A stretch of 64,000 nucleotides of DNA from Selaginella tamariscina. Taxonomy: Eukaryota > Streptophyta > Lycopodiopsida > Selaginellales > Selaginellaceae. This document shows, piece after piece, positions 22,266 to 33,749 of this stretch (positions are counted from its first letter, which is position 1; the number at the start of each line of letters is the position of its first letter). The notes beneath the pieces are model-generated. The model was not told the DNA's origin and did not search any database. It worked only from the letters and a program-made list of their open reading frames with translations. The stretch covers positions 352,001-416,000 of the forward strand of contig PUQB01000159.1 of assembly GCA_003024785.1 (NCBI GenBank). The letters run 5' to 3'. The translations under genes were made by a program, and so were the position numbers.

Positions 22266-24423
22266 TAGTAGAACCTGTCTAAATTAAACCTGTGTAAATT
22301 AAAACTCTCTCTAAATTAAATAAAAATCATGGTTTCGACTCGGGCCCCATACTTAAATTAAAACCCTCTAAAATTTAAAAATTAAACACTATGCCTTAGT
22401 CCTGACAATTTTCTAAATTGAATTTTCTTATATATGGCACATGGAAATAGATAATCTAACCTATTCTAACTCAATAAAAAGGTACTAGACACGAGAAAAA
22501 AAGTCAGAGATGGATTTCTGCTTCATTTGACGTGTCTTGATAAGGCTAGCCTTGTCCTTCATATTGCGGAGGGTTGCAATGAAGTCTACGCTGTGCTCAT
22601 CTTGTTGTAGCCAGAAAGTCTCCAATGACTTGAGCTTCTTGAGTGCCTCGGAAGGAGTGACCCTAATTGGTTCAATACTGTCATCATCGTCTACACCCTT
22701 AGCATCATTTGCAGTAGGTTCATAAGCATGGAGGCGGTCTTTAACAAGGTCATCAACTGTTGGCACAAAGGCAACAACTTCCTCCTCCGGGTAGTTAAGT
22801 AGGAAGTCAATGGCCATGGGGTTTTGGTGGACCTGACCTGGGACTGCAAGTCTTGTGTGACCTCGTTGTCAATGAGGTCCTCTTTAGGGACATCTTGTGC
22901 AATGGCCTTAGTTTGGATCTTGCAATGACGGAAACAATTGCAAATTGTCTCTTGCTTTACATAAGAAGTCCATGCTGGGACAACCATGCAAATCATTTGA
23001 AGCACATGAATCTTCTCACGAGCTTCAACATGGTCTTCGAGATGCTGAAGCAGGAGGTGGTTCAAATGCCTGCAATAGTATGCCCTGAAGCTTCTGATAA
23101 CTCCTGCATCACATGGTTGGATTTTTGATGTGGTCTTTGGTGGGAGGTAAAAGACAATCGTGTTCTACAACTGAATGTGATGTCTACCAATGGGATGTGA
23201 GCACTATAGTTTGTCAAGGAGCAAAAGAACCTTTCAGTTTTCCATGCACCAATCAAAAGCTTTGAGCCATTCTACAAAGATTGCTTGGGTCATCCATGCC
23301 TTGGTGTTGCTTTGGTATGTGCACTCGAGGTTAGCCTTGTTGACATTTTTAAAGCAACAAGGATTCTTGTACTTTCTGGTAATCCACAAGGGCAGCTTGT
23401 AGGAGCCATCCCCATTGCAACAAACAACCAGCGTAATTCACTCCTTGTTTTGCTTGCATCCCTTAAGCTGCTTGGTAGCCAATGAGTTGTCTGCCTATTT
23501 AGAAAAGATGATCAGTAAATTGAGCATGAGCAAGATGTAGGTCAACAAATGTACTCACCTACATGCGGTAAAAGAGACATGTTTCATCCATGTTGTATAT
23601 ATCACATAGAGCATACTTGTTGAGAGTCTCCCTGATTGTAGGCAGAGCATTGTTAACCACAACCATGTCAATAGAGCCGCTCTCCCCAAAGCGTCAGAAA
23701 GAACAAATCCCATGGCATTCCTTAAAAGCCTCAAGCCAGTCATTCAAGAACTGGAACGGCAAGTCCTTTTAAACTCAATAACTTGAAAATGTAAATGTAT
23801 GTTTTTAACACTTTTGTTTCTAGTAGTAGGGGATGTCTGGTTGACTGTGGTTTGACCACTGTCAAACTGCTGGCGCAAACAAGCAACAAGACGAAGATTG
23901 CCTCGGGTGTTATACCGTGTAACATCTAACCTAGTGTCACATCTTTATGTGACATTATTTCCCAAGATGCGAGCTCCAATCTCTATGAGGAGGTCTTAAC
24001 TCATATTGACTTGGTCTTGGTTTGTCGTGAACCACTAAAAAAGGGCTGACTCCATGTCCGGATACCTAACTATCCTCTAGAGCTTGGTATCCATGTTTGC
24101 ATTTTCAGATCTACCAAGGAGCTCAATAGAACACTTGAGAGTGTTGGTGATTGTGCCTCCACTGACAATGATTTGATGGTTTTCTTGTAACCACTTGATA
24201 AGCTCCTTGTGTGTCAGATTCAGATTCTTCTCCTTGTGCTGACACAACATGATGTGGATCTGACATAGTTGTGTGCTTAGTTCCACGCAGACCCATTGAG
24301 TACAAAAAGTACCACAAGTATAGTATTATATGATCTTGTATTCTACCCTCTCTTATTTAAAACCCTCTCTAAATCAAACACTACCGTCAGTCCCAAAGTG
24401 TTTAATTTACATAGGTTCTATTG
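22266..24423 (-). mobile_element. Decayed pogo/Tigger-type DNA transposon with terminal inverted repeats
   Basis: The left end TAGTAGAACCTGTCTAAATT (22266 on) matches the reverse complement of the right end CAATAGAACCTATGTAAATT (ending 24423) at 20 of 24 positions, including AGAACCT and TAAATTAAAC. Both ends are followed inside by further TTAAATTAAAACCCTCT-like sequence. The enclosed minus-strand remnant is pogo-like (next entry). TA target duplication is plausible but not clean on the left. Within it, 23,840-23,965 carries a patch also found near 9,265 and in inverted form at 46,920, probably a later insertion. Confidence 0.8.
22485..24320 (-). pseudogene. Pogo/Tigger transposase remnant (CENP-B-like HTH plus DDE domain)
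   Basis: Read on the minus strand, the N-terminal remnant (24286-24077) has L-T-H-K-E-L-I-K-W-L-Q-E-N-H and I-T-N-T-L-K, the CENP-B/Psq-like DNA-binding helix-turn-helix. In the middle, around 23,630-23,570, a frame reads D-I-Y-N-M-D-E-T-C-L-F-Y-R-M, the first catalytic Asp box of the DDE_1 domain. The C-terminus (22817-22485) is an acidic segment ending Q-M-K-Q-K-S-I-S-D-F-F, like the tails of plant Tigger proteins. Frames are broken throughout, so it cannot encode an active enzyme. Confidence 0.75.
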
Positions 24424-25300
24424 TACCATAATAACACCACCATCTTAAAATGGCAATAGTAAAAGTAGCTAAGAGAATGTAGGCTCTCTCTTCGTCTTTT
24501 TCAGCATGTACTAGTGGGCTCATTATATTAACTATATTAAAAATTATAAATATAAAACTTAATTTTCAAACAAAACTATATAAAAACCACGTACAAGACC
24601 AATTTTTGTATTTTAATAATTTTTAAAGACAAAATGCACTGTTCAAAACCATATTTTAAAGCTCAAACCATAATTTAAACCATGTTTATTGTACAAAACC
24701 ACACACACGCTATCTTAACTATATAGGATTTACACCATGTAAAAAATTATATAAACTCATATACATAAAAAAAGAAAAACCATATAATTTTAAAAACTAA
24801 TCTGTTGTAAACCTTTAGGTATTAGTTGTAACCTTCGTCACCCTAAAAGAGTTGTAATCTTGGGTGAGGGTGATTACTCAAGGGGTAAGTGATAATGTCT
24901 TAGCTCTATGATATGATATGTGTAGAGCACATGTTTCCTTGGTAGGGTTTAAGGCATATGTTTGTCTAAGTCACCAGGGGAAAGATTCTAAAATTTTCTC
25001 ATGTTATCCTAAGGATCCCTCTTTCTTGATCTAGCCTTGACCATTGCTAGCTAATTTAGGGGACTTATGGTGAAACTCTAAGTCTCGTACTTACTTTGGC
25101 ATTTGAGTCAAACTTTTATGTGTTGGCTCTTTGGGTCAAAACTTTGACAAACATGATCATAATACTTATTTATTTTAAACTATAAAATAGCTATAATTTA
25201 TTTATTTTTAATAAAGGCAATGTTGCATGGCACATATTTATGTGAATATTATGACATAACTATCAAAGTTTTGTCAGATTTTATAATACTGCTTGGAGTA
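24424..25300. repeat. Spacer with a dispersed repeat shared with 47.3-47.6 kb
   Basis: 24,424-24,837 is AT-rich with no gene. From about 24,838 to 25,130 the sequence follows 47,340-47,560: shared stretches include GGGTGAGGGTGATT, CTCAGAAG/ACTCAAGGG, GGTTTAAGGCA/GGTTAAGGCA, TGTCTA, GATTCTAA, TTATCCT, AGGGGACTTA and ACTCTAAGTC. Both copies are noncoding, so this is an old dispersed repeat. 25,131-25,300 is AT-rich with nothing recognised. Confidence 0.55.
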
Positions 25301-26780
25301 TCGACCCTGAAAGAGCCTTCAACAAGACTATTGCTTGTTGCTTCTTGATGCAGAGAAGGTGTACGATAGGGTGGATTGGAGATTCTTAAAGGCGGTGATG
25401 GCTAAGAAAGGAATCCTGTAGTAGTTTATCAGTGGGTCTCGCTTTTGTACTGTTCTTCCAGAAGCTGCCTATTGCTAACGGGCAAATGGGCCCAAGCATG
25501 GAACTCAACCGTTCAGTTAGACAGGGATGTCCGCTTGCTCTGTACTTGTTCCTTATGCAAGCAGAGGCACTACATGCACATTTATCTACTCTGAGACCAA
25601 TTAGACCGCACGGCATCCCACTTCCAGAGTGTGTAGGCGGATTGGAGGACTTGGGACCCCCTGCAATGAGATGTGCTAGATAGCTTATTCGCAGACGATG
25701 CTAGATTGCTTGCTCTTGGAGACGAGAAAACCTGAATAATATAAAGAGGCTTCTGGAGCGCTTCAACTTGGCGGTTGGTTCTAAGACTAACTGGGGAAAG
25801 TCACGAGGCATATGGTTAGGGGATGGTGGTCCGCCGGAGTGGGGGAGCGAGTGGGGCTTCCAGTGGGTAGAACGAGGGGCCACTACTCGCTATTTGGGCT
25901 TTCAACTTGGTGCAACATACAACTCGACCCGCCAGAGCTTGTTTGTCCTGGACTGTGTGGCAAACCACCTCAACCAATGGGGGTGAAGGAGGTTATCTTT
26001 CTCAGCCCGTGCCATTGTCGCTAATGGTGTGCTACTCGATAGCTTGTGCTTTTTTGCAGGTGCTTGGAATATCAATGTAGAGACCATGCGTAGGATTGAA
26101 ACTTTGTTACGCATGTACATCTGGAAAGGCATAGGGAAATGTGCAAAGTACCAGGCTCATGTCCGATGGGACTCTCTCACGATGCCAAAGGAGGAAGGAG
26201 GTCTGAGTTTGATCCCACCAATAGAGGCTGCGCGAGCTTTGTTGGTGAAGTTGGTGATCAGGGGGCTGACTCCGAGACAACAGCCATGGAAGGTGATGCT
26301 GAGGGACATGATCACACGAGTCCGGCCAACGAGAGGCTCGGGGAGAACTGCATAGTGGGTTCAAGATAGCATGTGGTTCTTGGTGACATCACTGCTCAAG
26401 CTACTGGTATTGTGAGAGTCCTTTACAGGGAAGATGCTGGGAACGTGGGAGAAGCTTAAGGAAGCTCTACAGCCAATGGTTCTGGGTCACAGGGCAGAGT
26501 ATTTGAGACATCCAATCTTCCTGCATGAGCTGATGCGTTCGAAGGAGGGATGGGTGCTGGGTGAGGAAAGGATGCCGCAAGCAATGAGGGACTGTTTTAG
26601 GTGCTGGCACGAAGCAGGACTAAGAACCGTTCAACACTTGGAAGACCTACGACCAGAGGATGGGGATTCGGTGAGTTGGTGGGTACATCGGTGGGAGGGA
26701 CACCAATCGAGGGCACTTTCAAGGTCGGTACTCCAAGCAGTCAAGGCACTTGCATACGCTAGGGACATGCTACGTGGCAG
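25300..26780 (+). pseudogene. LINE-type reverse transcriptase remnant
   Basis: Near 25,345-25,400 the frame reads L-L-L-D-A-E-K-V-Y-D-R-V-D-W-R-F-L, the D-A-x-K-A-Y-D-R-V box of non-LTR reverse transcriptases, with the first catalytic Asp. It continues through R-Q-G-C-P-L-A-L-Y-L-F (25,522-25,554), another LINE hallmark, and later through fragments ending in a Trp- and Leu-rich C-terminal region (26434-26799). The F-A-D-D box is recognisable but frameshifted near 25,690 (reading S-Q-T-M-L/F-A-D-D-A). It is a truncated, frameshifted copy with no 5' end, and it ends abruptly against the gypsy remnant at about 26,780. Confidence 0.75.
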
Positions 26781-26784
26781 CTGC

Positions 26785-28500
26785 GAAGATCAACTATGAG
26801 ATTTATGACAAGGAACTTCTAGCTATTGTGGATTGCTTTCAAGAGTGGCAAAGGTTTCTTGAAGGTTCCCTGCACAAGGTAACCATCTTCATTTATCATC
26901 AGAACTTGGTTTACTTCTCACAGGCTCAAGTTCTAAATTGATCTCGAACTTGTTGAACCTATTAGATCCTCTCTCAGTTTGACTTTGAGATCAAGTATCA
27001 ACCCAACACTCAGCAAGTTTAATCCAACATGCTTTTATGACAAGTGTATTTGGCACTGCATGCTAGTGATGTCAAATTTGACCAACAAAAGCAAGTGGTA
27101 TTTGGTCCCAAACGCCTCCAAGCACCTGCCATTCATGTTGCACCCTTTGACTCTGGCCTTCTTAACACAATACGCTCTAAACTCTTCTTTGAGCCACTAG
27201 CTCAGGATATCTTGAGTCACCTTGTAAGTAACACTTCATCCGTCTCACGACCCGACTACAATCTATTCCAATTTGCTAATAGTTTGCTTCTTTGTAATGA
27301 CTTGGTTTATGTTCTATTGGGTGACACTAGACTTTAAGTGCTACAGTCTCATCACAACACTCCGATTGCTAATCACTTTGGAGTTACAAAAATAGTAAAA
27401 CTAATCAACTGTAACTATTGGTGGCCCCAACTATGCCAATCGATGGAAGAATTTATTTGTACATGTGACATTTGTGCTCGCTCTAAAATTCTTCATCATC
27501 ACTCGTATGGTCTCCTCCAACTGCTTCCAGCTCCAATAACACCTTGGTCTTGCATCTTAATGGACTTTGTGATTGATTGCTGTCAACTCATATTTAACAC
27601 TATTACCATCATCATGGACCATTTTATTAAGATGGATCACTTCCTACCATGTACAAAGACTATCACTAGTGAAGAGAGAGCTAACTTAGTTAACTCCTCA
27701 ACAATATTGTCAACGATTAGGTCCACAATTTATCACCAAGTTCTGGCAACAACTTTTAGAGCTACTCAAGATCAAGAGGTAGTTATCTTCGGGTTATCAT
27801 CCAAAATTCGATGGTCAATCAAAACACATTATCCAAGCCCTCAACAATATTTATGTTGCTTCATCAACTACCACATGATGATTAGTTATTGCTACTGCCC
27901 TTAGCTAAGTTCTCCTACAACAACTCCAAACATGCATCAATTGGTATGTCACCCATATATGCCTTGACATGTCAACATCCAAGATGGAGTTTTGATATAC
28001 CCAAGAGTTTGGTAAATCTGTATGTTGAAGATCAACTTAACCGTCTCCAGTTTGTCCAAGCTATGTTTCATCAACATCTTCATGTCTGGCTTCTTCGATG
28101 CAACATCAAGACTGCACAGCCTTATGAAAAGTTTGAAACGCCTTGGTCTATTTTTGGTGGCATGTCATATCAACAATGTGGCTTATCAGTTGGAGCTTCT
28201 TTCTTCAATACACATCCATCCAATATTCCATGTTTCTCTTTTTGAGCCATACCATCCAAACACACTCCATGATCGACTTTTACCACCTCCAGCTTCAGTT
28301 ACAATTAATAATGATTTGAAATACAAAGTCAACAAAAGTTTGAACTCCAAGTTCCTTTGCTACCGACTCTATTACTTGGTTGACTAGGTTGGCTACCCTA
28401 TAGGTGAACATTCTTGTAAACCTACAACAAATTTTCAACACGCTCGCGATGACATCAACAAGTTTCATCTCAGGTATTAGGACAAGCCCGGCTCTTAAAA
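26785..28500 (+). pseudogene. Second chromovirus remnant (RNase H, integrase, chromodomain)
   Basis: It starts with A-K-I-N-Y-E-I-Y-D-K-E-L-L-A-I-V (26,785-26,830), the same RNase H segment as the full-length element, then a zinc domain (27,338 on: S-H-H-N-T-P-I-A-N-H-F-G, N-Y-W-W-P-Q-L, C-D-I-C-A-R-S-K) and a core with I-L-M-D-F-V-I-D and H-F-L-P-C. The tail has L-A-K-F-S-Y-N-N-S-K-H-A-S-I-G and a decayed chromodomain (L-Y-Y-L-V-D before a stop at 28,385). It belongs to the same broad group as the full-length element but is far more diverged and lacks gag and RT. Confidence 0.8.
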
Positions 28501-28524
28501 GGGGGGTGGTGCGACGATTTGACA

Positions 28525-28777
28525 TGTCACACGGATACAAATAAGAATATAAATAAGGATATGGATACAAATAAAAATAAGGATATGGATAAGAACCGTT
28601 AAAGTTAACCAAGTCCATGGATCACTAAATTTAGTTAAGTCCAAATTTGGCTTCCCTTATAATATATAAGGGTGGACATGATTGGGGTTAAACATTTCGA
28701 TTCAATACTAGTTTAGGAATTGAGCCTCTTGTCTTATTCTCAGCTTGTTTCCTATCTTTTTGATTTGGTTCCTGACA
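28525..28777 (+). repeat. Possible 3' LTR of the second chromovirus remnant
   Basis: A purine tract AAAAGGGGGGTGG (28,497-28,509) is followed by TGTCACACGGATAC and a stretch ending GGTTCCTGACA at 28777, matching the TGTCAC...TGACA termini of the nearby element. Inside is TATAATATATAAGGG, a TATA-like promoter, and repeats of GGATA(T/C)GGATA. No partner LTR is present, so this rests on the termini and position only. Confidence 0.45.
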
Positions 28778-29981
28778 TAAGGAACACCTCTAGTCAAGTG
28801 TGCCAATAAGCATGCCTAACTAAAAAATTTAAACTCCCTTTCATAGATACTTGTGTTGTACTATATTAATATCATCTTAGTATCATGTGTACTACATGAC
28901 ATTACTTATTAGATCTTATATTGTCATAGCCCCTTACAATTAAATAGTTAGACCTAGTGCTATAAACATTGTTGATGAGATTTCCAACTTTGGATGCCCT
29001 CACTTGAAAACTCTTTTAGGTGCCCAATTCACACACATTTAATCAAGTGCATTAATATAGTGCTCACAACATGAGTTAGGATGCATGTGCAACTAGATGT
29101 ATGTGTTAGTTCATAACATGGTAAAATTACAGGGGAAGTAACCCTTAGGTGTGATGTACCCAACAGGGCACATGAATGGCATAATGAGTATGTCTTAACA
29201 ATACAAGTTGAGTTTGCACCACTAAAGAAAGTAAAGCACTCTATTGGTCTTTTCTGTACTTCTTTTATACCATATCTACATTATTTAAATGATGAAACAA
29301 CACCCACCATAAGAGTATTATCCCTCTCTTCTTAGTTAGAAAGACAAAAGATCCTTTATACTACTTAACTAGGTGACACATGATGTACATGAATGACAAG
29401 AACCGTGAGACCCCTCCACCACCACCATATTCCACTAACTAAGCTTATTTCTTAGTAAGTTCAACAAAAGTTAAGCTAACCCTAGGTTCTTTTAAAACTT
29501 CAAAGAACCCAACATGTCGAACTTCAAATATTACCAATGTTGCACATGATTCTCATGGTTTAACAAGTAATAAACAAGAGGTGAACACAATAATCAAGTT
29601 CAACGTTCTTATGAAAAATTTAATAAGCCAATGGTCTCCAATTGGTCTTCCCATAAATAGGTTAAGATTTAATGAAGGTGACATACTAGTATTGTGAAAG
29701 CTTTATACTAATCAAGCTATATGTTGTATATTTTGAGCCTAAATCCTTGGTGTGCTTCATAATCACATATGTGCCACCTTAATTTCCCAAGCCATAGGTC
29801 TTTCACATATTTTTCATGAACTAACAAGGATGGATGATTGACAATTTAGCGGTTGCCAAGCACATGCCAAAGAAGATACATATTGCTATCACCCATATTC
29901 TGAAACACGATGATACAAGTGGGTAGAATGTGATTTAAGGGTGAACAAATTTAGTGTAGGTAGCAATGGTTGGGAATTCAT
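28778..29981. other. AT-rich spacer, no gene seen
   Basis: Noncoding AT-rich DNA between the chromovirus remnant and the left edge of the large inverted-repeat element. No frame over 60 codons, no RNA gene and no clear repeat. Confidence 0.5.
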
Positions 29982-29988
29982 ATGCCAA

Positions 29989-30009
29989 GTTGTAACTAAA
30001 ATGGGCATG
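29989..30009 (+). repeat. Left terminal inverted repeat of the 14.65-kb element
   Basis: GTTGTAACTAAAATGGGCAT plus one G. Its reverse complement occurs at 44612-44632 with one difference. Just inside is a small hairpin, AAATGGG ... CCCATTT (about 29,999-30,024). Confidence 0.6.
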
Positions 30010-30483
30010 GCTATAGTCCCATTTCCTAATAATTAGCAATTTTAGCTATTTAATTAGCATTTTCTAATATTAAAGGAATATTCTTTAGAATATATGTTTG
30101 AAAAGAGAATATTCTTTAGAATATTCTATTTTGTATTCTAAATAAATTATAGCATTCATTGAACAAAAATTAATAACATTATAAAAGTAGAATGTATTAA
30201 ATTATATAATATATTGCCTAATATAACAATTAAGGAAGAGCATAAGAGGTACATTATATAAATATTGATGTTGTTATTAAAATATTAATATTTAAATATA
30301 ACATTATTAATTAAAAATTTGTAGTAGTAATAATATATATATAAAATCCTATAATAATATAGTCAATCTTCCATATCATTTTTTAAATTTATATAGTTAA
30401 GTATACAATTTGGTACTATTATTAAAGAGTTTATAATAATTATGAATATTAAATATATGATATTTTATAATTTTGTAATTGCT
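30010..30483. other. AT-rich subterminal region
   Basis: Very AT-rich with GGAATATTC, AGAATATTCT and TTTAGAATAT motifs at 30,088-30,135. Similar GAATATTC motifs occur near the right end (44,440-44,470), so they could be subterminal binding sites. They also occur elsewhere in the AT-rich DNA here, including outside the element. Confidence 0.35.
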
Positions 30484-33400
30484 TTAAGCTTCAGAAAACA
30501 TACATTCCCTTGCAGTTTTGTTAATCGTGACTTTATCAACGCTTCTTGACATCCACCCATATCGAATGGATTTAACATTTATAAAACATGCTGGGTCTTT
30601 TTGATTGGGAGACCATGTTTTCTCTAGGCATCCATTATATCTTTCGCTCTCCTTCTCGTGTCGCCTTTTTTGTGGTTTGAACCATGCAACCTTAACAATA
30701 CTATTTTTTGTGATTACTTCAGGTGTGTCGATAATTTGACCCATCCAAATAGGCTGATTATATGACGCATCTGGAGTAATGAGAACCATCATTAGTTTTT
30801 GAAGATCCTTGCAGCAATCAAAGTATGCTTTAGGTTTTTGGTTCCTTTGTCCAACAAAGTGTGGGGTTTGCACTTCCACATCACTACTGGCTTCTATGTC
30901 GTCTGTGCTCAGTGATGTCATTTCAATCTCCTCTCGCCACCTTGTTTTAGGCCAAAAGGGTGTTGCAATTCTGTACTTGTGACAGTAGGCCCTTCCAACT
31001 CTCGAACAACAGTCTCCCAATAGTTGACCACATGCTTATATAGTTCTGAGTAACCAGTTGCCTTATCAGAATTCTTTGGCATCGATTTTTGAACCCATGC
31101 CACATATTTTTTGATGCCATCAATAATAACCTCTTGTTCCTTGAGCTGGGCACTCAATGGAATAGGGTCTGGTTGTCCTTCTGGGAGAAGTGGCTTTCCA
31201 TCCTCTCCACTTTTGAAGAGCATTAAGCCCTCTTTCGGTAACCACTCCTGCTCTGATGGCCGTAACTTGTACTGCATAATAGGTATACCATCTCGTATGG
31301 AGAAAAAGAATTGTAGCGGCACAAGGTGACCAACTAAAGAATCACTCCCTTCTTTTATATACTCCTTGAGAAATTTTTTGAAGTCTGGCACCTCAGTCAC
31401 AAGCAAAGCACAACTTTTTTTGGAGATGCAATTTTCAAAAAGATTCATCATATGCGGTAAGGTAAGTGCACTTGTCCTTTTTGTAGAGTTGGAGACCTTG
31501 CTGAAGAACGCATCAATATCTTCATGAGTGTGACCAACCATAAGGAAACTGAGCGTGATTGTTTCAAACACACCTTTGGCAACAAGCATTGACAAGTATG
31601 CTAGCACATATCTAGAAAATAAAAGTAAGTATGAGCTTGAGAAACCCTTAAGTAAAATGATTTACCTATTTTTGTTCTCGCCTGCACAATTATCCATCTG
31701 TAAAAGCAAATGACGAGGAAGCTTATTTGATGTTGAGGACACATGTACACTATTTGAGCTAGATCCCTCCACTGAACCTGAACTCTCAACAGGGCCATCT
31801 GTTTTTTGTGCAGGTTGCTGACAATGCCTCTCATATTCCCAAGTAGCCTCAAGTGCAGATGTTCATGAGAGCATTATGTAAAGGTTGAAGGTGTTGTTTC
31901 TTCACTTTGAGATCACTGATAGGACTTGTCTGTGAGTGGGCTTCAAGGTTTCTGAAACACATGGCTAACGACCCAATAGTGAAATTGGAGTCGCTAGACC
32001 AATGTGGAAGTGAAAAGTGTCCATATGACTCACAACCGTGTCCATGTGTTAGCACACCTGTCAATGAAATCGGAAGTTTCATGACATTTCCAAGGCACTT
32101 TGGTGTTGCAAAGAGCTTTGGAATGCTGGTCTTTGAATGATCCATCTTGTCATGGATCAAGCACAGGTACTCTGATGGGCGTGACACAGAAAGCATGCGG
32201 TGTGCATAGTACTGAGACCGGCAAGTTTGTTGTGCAATCATGTGGGCCTCCATCTTCCTTTGAATGGTAGTGATCTCCACCAAGGTTTTTGCACAAGCCT
32301 CTGCAGCCTTCAATGATGTACAAGTGTCACACTTAGAAAAGCTAGAGTGTTTTGCAATCTCCACATCCTTAAAATGAGTATTCCATATGTTGTTGAAGGT
32401 ACCAGTGCAGATTGCTTGGAGCCCCATCAAACTGAGGCACTTGTTCACATGTTCACACAGTTTCAATTGAGTGTAGATTGAAGGTAAAACCTTGAGATTT
32501 TCCCTGACCCCTGCATTTGTGGTTCGGCATTTGTGAGGCATCCTGTCTGCATTTGCTTCCACAAAAGCCTTGAGTATCTCTATGGCTGCCATGATGTGAG
32601 AGCGGGTTTTGACCAAGCCAGTGTTCCCATGAACTGAGGTTCGCGCTCCATCTAGCCACTCATCCCTCCGACGGTAGAACGTGGTCTTTGGGATCCCGTA
32701 TATACTGTACCAAGCTTTGAAGCAGATGGCCACCTTATTAAATACCATGGATGTACTCTGATAACCTGTGTCCGAGGCCATTCCATCAATACACCCAGTT
32801 AGTGCAGCATATACAAACTCATGCCTTTGCTTTTGGGTGAGCATACGAAAGACATGTCTACATTGGGTAATTTCATTCCGGTCTGCCATCTGACAACACT
32901 TCTTCTTGCAACAGTCAATCGTGGAAATGCTCGTAACACTTTCGGAAGATGTAGGATCCATCTTTACCCTCTTGCCTGAAACTTGCAGGGGAAGATCTAC
33001 AACCCATGAATCGCCTTTTTCTTACAATAGGACCAATGCAAGGAACCTCTTCAAATATGAGTTGTTCTTCCGGGTTGTTATTATTGAAATCCAACCCAGA
33101 ATATGTTGAACCATCTTGCCGTCTTAATTCAGATGTTCGCCACCTCACGAGGGATCCAGGATACAATGTGCCATTAGGTGAAACCTCTGTCACAACTACA
33201 CCCACGAAGTCGGACCCTAGTTTCTCTTCTGACACTGCTTCCATTGGATTTATAGCTGTGATGATGCCTCTTCCGACTTCAATCTCACGAAGAAAGAGAA
33301 TCACCTCATCCATACAGCAGGCAAGCCATCATCTGGTAAACTCGTGCTACTATTTGTTTGTGACTCTGCATATTCTGTGTCAGCCTTGACTTCATCCAAA

Positions 33401-33612
33401 TTCCACAATACAGGAGAACCCTCCTCAAATTCCATTCCCAGAACCTCAACATGCTTGTAAATGGTGTTCACCCATACGTACACACAAGATCCTTGGGAAA
33501 TATTGTGACATGATGCATTATTATCTCGAACTTCCACAGTTCCAGTGCCAACTATCTCGTTGTTCCGAAGAAGACATACTTTATCTCCAGTATTAAACAT
33601 ATTGTCCTGCAC
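30484..33612 (-). CDS. DUF7869-type protein, candidate transposase of the 14.65-kb element
   Basis: About 1,000 residues encoded leftward in six collinear blocks. The first block (33612-33301) has F-N-T-G-D-K-V-C-L-L-R-N-N and V-Y-V-W-V-N-T-I-Y, resembling the small domain in En/Spm-related plant proteins. The main block (32961-31849) has a Cys-rich start (D-C-C-K-K-K-C-C-Q), a helix-turn-helix-like G-I-P-K-T-T-F-Y-R-R-R, a C-D-T-C knuckle and L-I-H-D-K-M-D-H-S-K-T (near 32,145). Across an intron (31612-31665) follow Q-M-D-N-C-A-G-E-N-K-N-R and F-L-M-V-G-H-T-H-E-D-I-D. These three motifs define DUF7869. Their spaced acidic residues look like an RNase H-fold DDE nuclease; that function is inference. 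Junctions near 33305, 32950, 31855 and 30955 each need one extra base to stay in frame. The start at 33612 is the first Met of the leading block. Confidence 0.75.
31612..31665 (-). other. 54-nt intron in the DUF7869-type gene
   Basis: On the minus strand the donor GTAAATC follows N-K-N-R (codon AG|A split) and the acceptor TTTTCTAG precedes ATATGTGCTAGC. Splicing joins G-E-N-K-N-R to Y-V-L-A-Y-L-S in frame across two family motifs, so the intron is well supported. Confidence 0.85.
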
Positions 33613-33749
33613 ATAAATAATTGTATTATTTATGATATCTGTTTATGCAATTTTTAAGAAATCTGAATTACGGTTACTTAATAATATGCATATGCAATAA
33701 TACATAATTATGTTTAGAGATAATATCTCATGTTTGATTAATACAACTG
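33613..33749 (-). promoter_or_regulatory. Upstream region of the DUF7869-type gene
   Basis: AT-rich 140 bp between the first Met of the leftward gene and the first palindrome of array 1. It probably contains the promoter or 5' leader; no certain TATA box can be singled out. Confidence 0.3.
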
